A stretch of 15,602 nt of DNA, from contig JAHFAK010000048.1 in the NCBI GenBank assembly GCA_023250585.1, positions 1 to 15,602 of the forward strand. The letters run 5' to 3'. Position numbers and translations under genes: made by a program. This DNA comes from Deltaproteobacteria bacterium (GTDB lineage Bacteria; Bdellovibrionota_F; JAHFAK01). Shown here in pieces: positions 1 to 6,818 of the stretch. Position 1 is the first letter of the stretch. Each line of letters opens with the position of its first letter. The notes under the pieces are model-generated. The model saw nothing but the letters and a program-made list of their open reading frames with translations, had not been told where the DNA came from and made no database searches.

Positions 1-1155
1 GTAGAAATTTTTAATAGCGATCAGAAGAAGATATTTGAAGGCGAAGATGAAGTTAAACTTACGACGGAAGATAATAAGGTTACCCTTCTGCTTCATGAAG
101 TCACGAGTACAAGTTCTGAATGTTCTGGCATTACGATTCTCAAAGCAACTCCTTCAAATACGCAACCAACCTATGGAGAAAAAGTAACATTTACCGTTGA
201 TGTAGAAAATACTTCGACAAAATATAAGAAGCTGTATTTTAATCTCGATAATGATGAGGGTACGCTCAGTGTTGAATCAGGAGAAATAACGGGCGATAGT
301 TTTTCTTTTGAATGGACTGCGCCAAGTGCGAGTGAATCGTCAGAGAAAGTAGGCGAGGCTCAAATCGATATTTCAATTGGGTATAATGAAACCGTAAAAT
401 GCTCAACGCTTACCAAAAAAATTGGGTACGGAGAAACAAAATACATTGGGGCAAAACTCTATGTTGATTTTATTAACATATGTAAAGAAATTGGTGATGA
501 TAAGAGTCGCTATACGGGAAAAGATGAAACGGATTTTGAACATGAAATTTTCATTGGAGCACCTAAGTGTGCAGACAAGGGCCTGAGTTTCGATTACAAT
601 GATACCTATGGATATACAACAGTAAGCATATCCGATGACCCAGAACTTACGGTAACCGAATTTACGACTCACATTTATGTACAATTTGGATCAAAATTTG
701 AGAAAGAAGGAAACACAATTCTTCCTCAAGTGCTCTTTTCCAAAGGAAATATCTCATTATGGAGTTATCCGAAAGTAACAGGTGATTCAATTTCAAAATT
801 TACCCTAGAGCTCGATCTCTATGATTCTGATCAAAAAAAATTTCCAAGCGACGAAGAAAAATTAGTAACGAATGAAATCACTCGAGATGATACATTTCAT
901 TTAGTCACGGTTTCAGTGGCAAATTACGATAAACGGGCAAACATTCGGTTTTATTATGATGGAATACTTATTAAACAATATACGTTTGACCGCGAATTAA
1001 AACTCGGAGACTCTGCTCAAGATTTAGTCATTGGATATGCCGAAAGCGAGTATCCTATTGATTTCTATGGAATTATTGACACTTTTGCTCTCTATAACTA
1101 CGAAAAAACTTCTGAAGAAATCCAAGAAGAATATCAAGAGTTTATATCAAATTAA
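1..1155 (+). CDS. LamG/concanavalin-like domain protein, 3' part only
   Basis: Frame 1 is open from the first base to the TAA at 1153-1155, so 384 codons are visible and the start lies outside the window. Roughly residues 45-140 are Ser/Thr/Glu-rich beta-strand sequence resembling an Ig-like or CARDB-like module (ATPSNTQPTYGEKVTFTVDV). Residues of about 170-380 look like a laminin-G/concanavalin-A-like jelly roll. The segment around residues 299-370 has the usual pattern of this fold: a strand beginning LVTVSVAN, then FYYDGILIK, then an IGYAES strand and a final IDTFALYN strand. Such domains usually bind carbohydrate or protein at the cell surface. A short charged helix (EEIQEEYQEF) closes the protein. 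No catalytic motif is visible. The nearest downstream structure is the palindrome at 1205-1318, which may end its transcript. The fold call is by pattern; the ligand is unknown. Confidence 0.75.
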   Translation, partial: VEIFNSDQKKIFEGEDEVKLTTEDNKVTLLLHEVTSTSSECSGITILKATPSNTQPTYGEKVTFTVDVENTSTKYKKLYFNLDNDEGTLSVESGEITGDSFSFEWTAPSASESSEKVGEAQIDISIGYNETVKCSTLTKKIGYGETKYIGAKLYVDFINICKEIGDDKSRYTGKDETDFEHEIFIGAPKCADKGLSFDYNDTYGYTTVSISDDPELTVTEFTTHIYVQFGSKFEKEGNTILPQVLFSKGNISLWSYPKVTGDSISKFTLELDLYDSDQKKFPSDEEKLVTNEITRDDTFHLVTVSVANYDKRANIRFYYDGILIKQYTFDRELKLGDSAQDLVIGYAESEYPIDFYGIIDTFALYNYEKTSEEIQEEYQEFISN

Positions 1156-1157
1156 GA

Positions 1158-1190
1158 TTATGCACAGTCTGTGGATAACTCTGTGTATAG
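1158..1190. promoter_or_regulatory. cluster of three DnaA-box-like 9-mers
   Basis: Directly after the stop codon at 1155 lie TTATGCACA (1158-1166, + strand), TGTGGATAA (1170-1178, i.e. TTATCCACA on the minus strand) and TGTGTATAG (1182-1190, CTATACACA on the minus strand). The first two match the DnaA-box consensus TTWTNCACA exactly and the third has one mismatch. The first two also form an imperfect dyad around the T at 1168. They could be DnaA binding sites, or the dyad could be an operator for another protein. No other origin features such as dnaA, dnaN or AT-rich 13-mers are visible here. Confidence 0.4.
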
Positions 1191-1204
1191 TTTTTAGTTG
1201 TTCG

Positions 1205-1318
1205 GCGGGAGTGAGCTATCTTCTTTTTTGATTTTTTAGCGACGTCGCTTCCATGATAATTTTAAGAACAGGAAAGCGCGATCGCTAAAAAATCAAAAAG
1301 AAGATAGCTCACTCCCGC
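1205..1318. repeat. long palindrome with conserved core, copy 1
   Basis: The left arm 1205-1242 and right arm 1282-1318 are reverse complements, apart from one extra T in the left arm (six T versus five A), giving a stem of about 37 bp. The arms start GGGAGT just inside the outer edge and end AGCGA at the core. The 39-nt core 1243-1281 begins cgtcgcttccat and ends taagaacaggaaagcgcga; cgcttcc and ggaaagcg in it can partly pair and extend the stem. The same core recurs at 7949-7987 with 35 of 39 bases identical, while the stem arms there have a different sequence. The element sits between the LamG-like gene and valS. It may act as a terminator, but it lacks a simple U-tract and the core is too conserved for that alone. 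Confidence 0.85.
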
Positions 1319-1344
1319 TCTTAACTGGAGACGTTATTCTTTGT

Positions 1345-1372
1345 TTGATTTTCCCAGAGAAGTCGCTAATAT
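1345..1372 (+). promoter_or_regulatory. candidate valS promoter
   Basis: TTGATT (1345-1350), a 16-nt spacer and TAATAT (1367-1372) resemble a sigma-70-type promoter. The -10 box ends only 9 nt before the valS ATG, so transcription from it would give a very short or leaderless mRNA. This fits the lack of a Shine-Dalgarno sequence before valS. The -35 part lies in a stretch (CTTTGTTTGA) that is also found beside the second palindrome. Confidence 0.4.
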
Positions 1373-1381
1373 GTTTTTCGC

Positions 1382-3823
1382 ATGATATTTCCAAAAAGCT
1401 ATACGACCAAAGAAATTGAAGAAAAATGGCAAAAATTTTGGGAAACGAAAAATATTTATGCCTATGACCCTACAAGTAAACGGCCTATTTTTTCTATAGA
1501 CACGCCACCTCCGTATGTTTCGTCTGCTCATCTTCATGTCGGACATGCAATGAGCTATTCACAAGCGGAATTCGTTATCAGATTCTTTCGTATGAATGGC
1601 TACAACATTTTTTATCCCATGGGATTTGATGATAATGGGCTTCCCACAGAGAGATTTGTAGAAAAAAAATACAAAATTAATAAAGGCAAAGTAAAACGCA
1701 ATGAGTTTGTGGAGTTGTGTTTAAAAGAAACAAAGATAGGCGGCGAGACCTATAAAAAACTCTGGAAATCTTTAGGACTTTCCGTTGATTGGAATTTGCT
1801 CTACTCAACGATTGATCCTCGGTGCCAGCGCTTGAGCCAACGTTCATTTATTGACCTCTATAAAAAAGGTCGAATTAGCCGTCATGATGAGCCTATGATT
1901 TGGTGTCCGCAATGTCGAACTGCGATTGCGCAAGCTGAAATTGAGACAGAAGAGAAATCAACAGAACTTCATACAATTATTTTTAAAACACTGGAAGGGA
2001 ATGAGTTAAAAATTGCTACAACAAGGCCTGAATTAATTCCTGCCTGTGTAGGGTTATTTGTGAATGAAAATGATGACCGCTACAAAGCATTAATTGGTAA
2101 AGAAGTTCAGGTCCCTCTTATGGAGCACACCGTAAAAGTATATGCTGATAGTGAAGTTGCTATGGATTATGGAACAGGGCTCATGATGGTATGTACATGG
2201 GGCGATACAGAAGATGTTCGCCGTTTCAAGGAATTTAAGCTCGATACTCGAATGATTCTTGATGAAGGTGGTCGTTTTACCGAACATGCCCCGATTTTAC
2301 ATGGATTAAAAATAGAAGAAGGACGAAAAAAAATTATTGAGCTCCTCAAAGAAAAAAATTATCTCATTGAAAGTAAAACCTTAACTCACCAAGTTGGTAC
2401 TCATGAACGATGCCAAAATGTCGTTGAATATTTAAGCACTCCGCAATGGTTTATTAAAATTCTTGATTTAAAAGAAGAATTACTTGCTCGTGGCCGAGAA
2501 CTCAATTGGTATCCCGACTATATGAAGCATCAGTATGAAGAGTGGGTGCAAAATCTTAAATGGGATTGGTGTATATCACGACAACGCTATTATGGAGTTC
2601 CTTTTCCTGTATGGTATTGTAATTCGTGTAACGAGATTATTTTGCCCGCAGATTCTGAGCTTCCTGTAGATCCAACGCTCCATAGTCCGCATACAAAAGA
2701 ATGTTCAAAATGTGGATCAAAAGAATTTCGGCCTGAAAGCGATGTTATGGATACATGGATGACATCATCGCTTACGCCTCTCATTAATTCCCATTGGGGT
2801 GATAAGGAAACAAGAATTAGGCAAATGTATCCAATGACGGTGAGAGTTCAGGCATTTGAGATAATTCGGACCTGGCTGTTTTATACGCTTGTAAAATCGC
2901 ATTTACATACGAATTCATTGCCATGGAATGATGTTATGATCAGCGGTTGGGGCCTCGATGCTCATGGAAAAAAAATGAGCAAATCAAAAGGAAATTTTGT
3001 TCCACCGGAAGAGATTATTGAAAAATACGGAGCGGATGCCCTGCGCTATTGGGCCGCGGGCGCACATCTTGGTGCTAATCTCAATTATACCGAAGAAGAA
3101 GTTAAAGAAGGACGAAAGCTTTGTTTGAAACTTTGGAATGCATCGCGTTTTATCTCAGAGCATATTGCTGAGGTGAATGAATCAATGCCAAGGACATTAC
3201 AACCTTCGGATGAATGGATTCTTTCGCGGCTTTCAACTGTTATTGAAACTGCTACAACGAGTTTTAAAAAATATGATTTTGCTCGCGCGCGTAATTCTCT
3301 TGATCGTTTCTTTTGGCTCGATCTTTGCGATAGCTATTTAGAAATTGTAAAAGCCCGCCTTTATAAGCCAGAAATCTATGGCATTCCTGCAAGCAACGCG
3401 GGAAAGTACGTATGTAAAATTATTCTTACTCATATTATAAAATTATTTGCGCCATTCTTGCCTTATATTACGGAAGAATTATTTGACGTATTTCAATTTT
3501 CTAAAGATGAAAAGGTCCACAGTATACATGTCTCATCATGGCCAAAAGTGCAGCCAGAATGGTCCAATAAAAATGCCGAAGAGCTGGGAGAATTTATTGT
3601 AGATATAGTTAAACAAGTACGAAAATATAAAACAACTGAATCTCTGGCATTAAATACAGAAATAACCGAACTTTCTATAACATGTGATCGCGTATTACAG
3701 CCTTCTATTCAAAAAGCTTTTATTGATATTCAATCAGCCACACGGTCACATTCTATTTGTTTTAGCGAGAATGCTTCTATCTTGTGTGAAAAATTTCCAG
3801 GAAAAATTGGAATTAAAATCTAA
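1382..3823 (+). CDS. valS: valyl-tRNA synthetase, compact archaeal-like type
   Basis: A class I aminoacyl-tRNA synthetase of 813 residues that charges tRNA-Val with valine in the cytoplasm. The HIGH-type motif is HVGH (52-55) within PPPYVSSAHLHVGH, and the KMSKS loop is intact at 531-535 (GKKMSKSKGN). The editing (CP1) domain lies between them and carries TTRPELIPACVG and DYGTGLMMVCTWGDTED. The latter has the cysteine-containing MVCTWGD form, and with MDTWMTSSLTPL it is typical of archaeal-like ValRS. Cysteine pairs CNSC and CSKCG at about residues 414-445 suggest a zinc-binding knuckle. At 813 residues it is shorter than usual bacterial ValRS, and the C-terminal coiled-coil tRNA-binding arm appears to be missing. 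The ATG at 1382 gives the normal family N-terminus (Y-T-KEIEEKWQKFW). No good ribosome binding site precedes it. Its stop overlaps the end of the convergent minus-strand gene by 11 bp. Confidence 0.95.
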   Translation: MIFPKSYTTKEIEEKWQKFWETKNIYAYDPTSKRPIFSIDTPPPYVSSAHLHVGHAMSYSQAEFVIRFFRMNGYNIFYPMGFDDNGLPTERFVEKKYKINKGKVKRNEFVELCLKETKIGGETYKKLWKSLGLSVDWNLLYSTIDPRCQRLSQRSFIDLYKKGRISRHDEPMIWCPQCRTAIAQAEIETEEKSTELHTIIFKTLEGNELKIATTRPELIPACVGLFVNENDDRYKALIGKEVQVPLMEHTVKVYADSEVAMDYGTGLMMVCTWGDTEDVRRFKEFKLDTRMILDEGGRFTEHAPILHGLKIEEGRKKIIELLKEKNYLIESKTLTHQVGTHERCQNVVEYLSTPQWFIKILDLKEELLARGRELNWYPDYMKHQYEEWVQNLKWDWCISRQRYYGVPFPVWYCNSCNEIILPADSELPVDPTLHSPHTKECSKCGSKEFRPESDVMDTWMTSSLTPLINSHWGDKETRIRQMYPMTVRVQAFEIIRTWLFYTLVKSHLHTNSLPWNDVMISGWGLDAHGKKMSKSKGNFVPPEEIIEKYGADALRYWAAGAHLGANLNYTEEEVKEGRKLCLKLWNASRFISEHIAEVNESMPRTLQPSDEWILSRLSTVIETATTSFKKYDFARARNSLDRFFWLDLCDSYLEIVKARLYKPEIYGIPASNAGKYVCKIILTHIIKLFAPFLPYITEELFDVFQFSKDEKVHSIHVSSWPKVQPEWSNKNAEELGEFIVDIVKQVRKYKTTESLALNTEITELSITCDRVLQPSIQKAFIDIQSATRSHSICFSENASILCEKFPGKIGIKI

Positions 3824-4448
3824 AGTAAAGTCGAAGTGCTGGCGTATACCACGTAATCATATTTTTTCCCCGAGGTTCAATAATCATAGAATAATGCAGT
3901 ACCGCTTGAATTATTACTGAAGGGGTTAGTATATAACCGATCCCTCCTTCAACGTTTGTTCCAATATCGGTATATCTATAGTGTGACTTAGATAATTGGG
4001 ATCCAGCTGCATTCTCTGTCTCAATATCACCTTTTCGTAAGTATACTCCTGGCATGAATCCAAGAAAAGGTATTACGGGAAATGTTTTATATTGAAAAAT
4101 GTATTTGAAAGCGGGGCCAACTCCAAAAATAAGAAAAGAGTTATCGGATATTATTGATTCTCCATCTGCATTAATGCTTTCGTTTTGAGAAGAATGTTTT
4201 ACATTAATATGTATTTCTGGACCAAAATGCAATCTACTTCGTTGGAACTTATGGCCGAATCCTAAGTTCAGTGCATAGCTATTGCCGGCAGTATTCCAAT
4301 CACTGCCTGTTACATGGGTATATCCACCATCAATGGTTAAGTATGAATAAGCATATTTTTTGAGATCTTTAGATTTGGTGAATCCGCTTGCTGGAAATAT
4401 AATAATTAAAATAACGAGAAGAGGTTTGAATTTTTGTATTATGTTCAT
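3813..4448 (-). CDS. small outer-membrane beta-barrel candidate
   Basis: This 211-residue protein starts with a signal peptide: basic MNIIQKFKP, a hydrophobic core of about residues 10-19, and likely cleavage after about PASG or GFTKS. The rest alternates polar and hydrophobic residues with frequent aromatic girdle residues (YLTIDGGYTH, YALNLGFGHKF, LHFGPEIHINV, FPVIPFLGFMPGVYL). It ends in LRLYFRF, and a terminal Phe is the usual BAM recognition signal of outer-membrane proteins. The size would suit an eight-stranded barrel. No enzyme motif is visible. It begins 5 nt after the papain-family lipoprotein gene on the same strand, so the two are probably co-transcribed. Its tail overlaps the end of convergent valS. 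The barrel call is from pattern; the specific family is not recognised. Confidence 0.65.
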   Translation of the reverse strand: MNIIQKFKPLLVILIIIFPASGFTKSKDLKKYAYSYLTIDGGYTHVTGSDWNTAGNSYALNLGFGHKFQRSRLHFGPEIHINVKHSSQNESINADGESIISDNSFLIFGVGPAFKYIFQYKTFPVIPFLGFMPGVYLRKGDIETENAAGSQLSKSHYRYTDIGTNVEGGIGYILTPSVIIQAVLHYSMIIEPRGKNMITWYTPALRLYFRF

Positions 4449-4453
4449 ACGAA

Positions 4454-5674
4454 TTATTCTACTTCAACAAGTGCATTGGCATCAAGAAGACTATTTTCAA
4501 TCCATGTATAGGTGAGATATGCAAGGCCATCATTTCCCCAACTTGAATCCCAGGAATTTTTAATAATGATATAACCCCCGCCTTCAACATTGGGATCATC
4601 TGCATAGCCAACGGCAAGAATGGCATGGCCACAAATAGGGCTTCCTTCGCAATTAGCTACTTCAAATACCCATGATACAGTTCCTTGTTTTTTTGTTGCA
4701 ATAGTAAAATCACTATTTGCATTAATCGAAAGTATCGTTGGGTATCCTCGATAGAGAGCTTGTTTAATTCTTCCAAGTGAAGCATACAAAGCATGTGAAG
4801 TGATTATTTTCTGTCCTTCAAAAGCATCAGCATGGGGGTCTTCAACTTTTCCATCGTCTCCTCCTCCTTGTGCTTCGGTTTCTGAACAGAAAAATCCGGG
4901 ATGATCTTTGCTATATTCTGCGCAATCTTTATTTTCTCTATTATACGGCCATGAATCTTCATCTACAAAAGGAACAGCTTGACTGATAAACTCACTAATG
5001 ACGACATCAGGAAAAAGACCTGAACTATCCCAACTGTTTTCTACTCGTTTTCCCCAATAGTATGTGTCTTGTTCCGATAAATTGGCAGAAGATTTTTTTC
5101 GTTCAATGAGAATCTCTGTCCCCGCGTTTAATGCGAATGAAACACAGGTGCCCCGTTCGCCCTGATTTTTAATTGAGGGAAGAAGTTCATCGTATGATTT
5201 AATGAGAGCAGTGGAGCCTACTCCCAAAGTAGCAGAATCAGTAACATCACAATTAGGAATTTCTGAGGGACATTCTTTTTTGTAAAGATCAATGAGCTGT
5301 ACTGTTTCTCCGCTATCAAGTGTTACCGTTCCACTTGAATCAGGAACAAGTCGAGCTATCCGTGCTCCTTTATGTTGATTGGCAATAACAATGGTAGTAA
5401 ATTCGCTTAAGTCTGCTTCATATTGAATGGAAAGTGTTTCAGTCGTATCATAAATTGGAGCATAATAACCTTTTTGAATATCTGAACTTGTCACATTGAC
5501 GGTTTCTGGATTAACATTGCTATCTTCATTGGTAGCATTATTATCATCATCCGTAGTATTTGAAGACACTTCATTACTTGTACTAGTAGAATCAGCGAAT
5601 GGCCAACAACTACTTAAAATCATTGACGATATTATTAGTATTCCGACTGTTTTTATACGCTTAAGATTTTTCAT
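4454..5674 (-). CDS. papain-family (C1A) cysteine peptidase lipoprotein
   Basis: The ATG at 5674 gives a 406-residue protein with a lipoprotein signal peptide: MKNLKRIK, a hydrophobic stretch, and lipobox LSSC with Cys23 as the lipidated residue. An in-frame TTG at 5707 would add 11 residues and weaken the signal, so I prefer 5674. Residues 26-60 are a Ser/Thr/Asn/Asp-rich linker. The catalytic domain covers about 160-406. It has Q171 (oxyanion hole) and C177 in IKNQGERGTCVSF, H350 in CGHAILAVGY, and N373 in IIKNSWDSSWG, so the papain set is complete. Cysteines 136, 142, 251, 263, 342 and 348 could form disulfides in an exported protein. It is probably an active protease tethered to the outer membrane. 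It lies 35 nt after the oxidase-like gene and 5 nt before the barrel gene. No typical inhibitor-type propeptide motif is visible in the N-terminal region. Confidence 0.85.
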   Translation of the reverse strand: MKNLKRIKTVGILIISSMILSSCWPFADSTSTSNEVSSNTTDDDNNATNEDSNVNPETVNVTSSDIQKGYYAPIYDTTETLSIQYEADLSEFTTIVIANQHKGARIARLVPDSSGTVTLDSGETVQLIDLYKKECPSEIPNCDVTDSATLGVGSTALIKSYDELLPSIKNQGERGTCVSFALNAGTEILIERKKSSANLSEQDTYYWGKRVENSWDSSGLFPDVVISEFISQAVPFVDEDSWPYNRENKDCAEYSKDHPGFFCSETEAQGGGDDGKVEDPHADAFEGQKIITSHALYASLGRIKQALYRGYPTILSINANSDFTIATKKQGTVSWVFEVANCEGSPICGHAILAVGYADDPNVEGGGYIIIKNSWDSSWGNDGLAYLTYTWIENSLLDANALVEVE

Positions 5675-5709
5675 ATAATTACAAAAGAGAAGCAAGTTTG
5701 GTGCCAAAA

Positions 5710-6381
5710 TTACTGAAATCGTGCTTGTTGTATATGTCGGATGCTTTCCTCTTTATGAAGGCGTTCATCAAGTGCAATTTGGCGAAAAAGATCTGCAAGA
5801 TTTTCAAAATCTTTATAATCATTTTTAAAGTCACTTTCAAATGGTTGGTTTTCGAGCTCAGGATGTTCTTTTACATATTCCATATATTCATGTTCCGCAT
5901 GATCTTCAAAGTCAGCATTCATCGCATAACTTAATGAGGGCTTAATTACGTAAAGTATCCAGCTGATATGAAAATATACAAAAGCCATAATTTGAGGTAA
6001 AATGCGATGCAGGAAAAGATTTTCTTTGAGCCCTTTTTCAACGGTCATTTCCTCAAGAATAAGCAAATGCCATTGCTCATTATCTTGCTGATGACGGGAT
6101 TCTGTAACAAATTCGAAAATTTTTCGGGCAAAATGTCGTTTTCGATAGGTATGAGTCATGGCAATATATGCGACATGTTCCCATGCCTGATATGGAACGC
6201 GAGCAATTACTTCGAGAACTTTAAATTTCTGGAGACTTCGCTTGTTACCATAAAAAAGGTTCATGGAGAAAAATAATATCCGAGCTAGAATACTATAACG
6301 ACGTCGTGGCAGTGCAAGTGTTTTTTCCTGTTCTTTTGGTAAATCGATTGTGTTTAATGATAGTGAAGCCCCATGTCCCAT
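5710..6381 (-). CDS. alternative-oxidase-like diiron protein
   Basis: This 223-residue protein has the diiron-carboxylate pattern of alternative oxidase, the membrane-bound quinol oxidase that reduces oxygen to water without pumping protons. Candidate ligands occur in the correct order: E57 in LEVIARVP, E102 and H105 in NEQWH, E159 in FEDHAEHEY, and E206 and H209 in DERLH. Tyr166 lies 7 residues after E159, the spacing of the catalytic tyrosine in the trypanosome enzyme (E213 to Y220, from memory). LE-x-IA-x-VP matches the family LETVAAVP. Hydrophobic stretches at about 31-45 and 122-150 suit a monotopic membrane protein. Overall similarity is divergent: FEDHAEH replaces the usual LEEEA-x-H. 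The ATG at 6381 is the only sensible start, and no clear Shine-Dalgarno sequence precedes it. It heads a minus-strand block with the peptidase and barrel genes. A related diiron hydroxylase is possible but fits less well. Confidence 0.75.
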   Translation of the reverse strand: MGHGASLSLNTIDLPKEQEKTLALPRRRYSILARILFFSMNLFYGNKRSLQKFKVLEVIARVPYQAWEHVAYIAMTHTYRKRHFARKIFEFVTESRHQQDNEQWHLLILEEMTVEKGLKENLFLHRILPQIMAFVYFHISWILYVIKPSLSYAMNADFEDHAEHEYMEYVKEHPELENQPFESDFKNDYKDFENLADLFRQIALDERLHKEESIRHIQQARFQ

Positions 6382-6387
6382 AGACTT

Positions 6388-6416
6388 TTTCTATCAAGCT
6401 GTGAGGAGACTGTCAA
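6388..6416 (-). promoter_or_regulatory. candidate promoter of the oxidase-like gene
   Basis: On the minus strand, a perfect TTGACA (6416-6411) is followed after 17 nt by TAGAAA (6393-6388), which ends 6 nt before the ATG at 6381. The -10 match is weak. If used, the transcript would be essentially leaderless. A motif AACTGAGCCA...AAGC-CT lies just upstream (6446-6426) and recurs upstream of hpnH. Confidence 0.35.
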
Positions 6417-6463
6417 TGTGATTACAGCGCTTATTGTGGCTCAGTTTTTTTAATAAAATCTAG

Positions 6464-6496
6464 GTTGTTATCATTCCGACGAAGGCCAGGATGACA
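6464..6496. repeat. degenerate inverted repeat
   Basis: In the 160-bp gap between the 88-residue gene and the oxidase-like gene, tatcattccg and ccaggatgac form an imperfect hairpin around cgaagg (about 9 of 12 positions pair). It resembles the widespread GTCATTCC...GGAATGAC small palindromes and could be a worn repeat, or a weak terminator for the hpnH pair. The rest of the gap holds no gene I can support. Confidence 0.3.
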
Positions 6497-6541
6497 ATTG
6501 AAGGGACTCTTCCAAATTGAAGTGAAGCAGGATTACGTTCT

Positions 6542-6808
6542 TTAAGTCGTCTTATCTCGTGCCTTTTTTGTTTGCCATGCTTCCCAGGATTTGCCGGCGG
6601 CTGTATCAACTCCCGTAAAACGAATATCTTTAATATGATCATAAGAAATACTCATAGGAGTTGGATTATTTGAGGCAAAGACTTCTAATGTTTTTTTTGT
6701 ATGATCACGATTAAAAATATATCCCGTGAGTGATAATCCATTGGTAAGATCTATAGTAACGTCTCCACGGTAATCAAATGCTTGATCAATAAAATTGTTA
6801 TCTAACAT
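6542..6808 (-). CDS. conserved 88-residue protein of unknown function
   Basis: A small soluble protein with no signal peptide or membrane segment. The N-terminal half (FDYRGDVTIDLTNGLSLTGY) reads as short beta strands like those of Sm-like or SH3-like barrels, and the C-terminal half carries IRFTGVDTAAGKSWEAWQ. From memory, the signature FTG-x-DTAAGKSWEAW occurs in small uncharacterised bacterial proteins, so this looks like a real conserved gene. It starts 10 nt after the hpnH stop on the same strand, which suggests one transcript. The ATG at 6808 has no convincing Shine-Dalgarno sequence. A role related to HpnH is possible from position only. I do not know a function. Confidence 0.75.
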   Translation of the reverse strand: MLDNNFIDQAFDYRGDVTIDLTNGLSLTGYIFNRDHTKKTLEVFASNNPTPMSISYDHIKDIRFTGVDTAAGKSWEAWQTKKARDKTT

Positions 6809-6818
6809 ATGTTATTTA

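Noticed and set aside
403-684. Minus-strand reading frame of 93 codons
   Set aside because: It lies opposite the open frame of the LamG-like gene, has low-complexity hydrophobic composition and no ribosome binding site. The plus frame is continuous with the recognised domain.
1158-1190. Chromosomal oriC
   Set aside because: The DnaA-like boxes are suggestive, but there is no dnaA, dnaN, gidA or rpmH neighbour and no AT-rich 13-mer array, so I call only a box cluster.
1205-1318. Simple rho-independent terminator
   Set aside because: The stem is far longer than needed, the loop is 39 nt and conserved with a second locus, and no U-tract follows directly. Terminator activity is possible but does not explain the structure.
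6290-6312. Possible third copy of the palindrome core (cgacgtcg)
   Set aside because: Only eight bases match; it lies inside the coding sequence of the oxidase-like protein, with neither the ggaaagcg half nor inverted arms.
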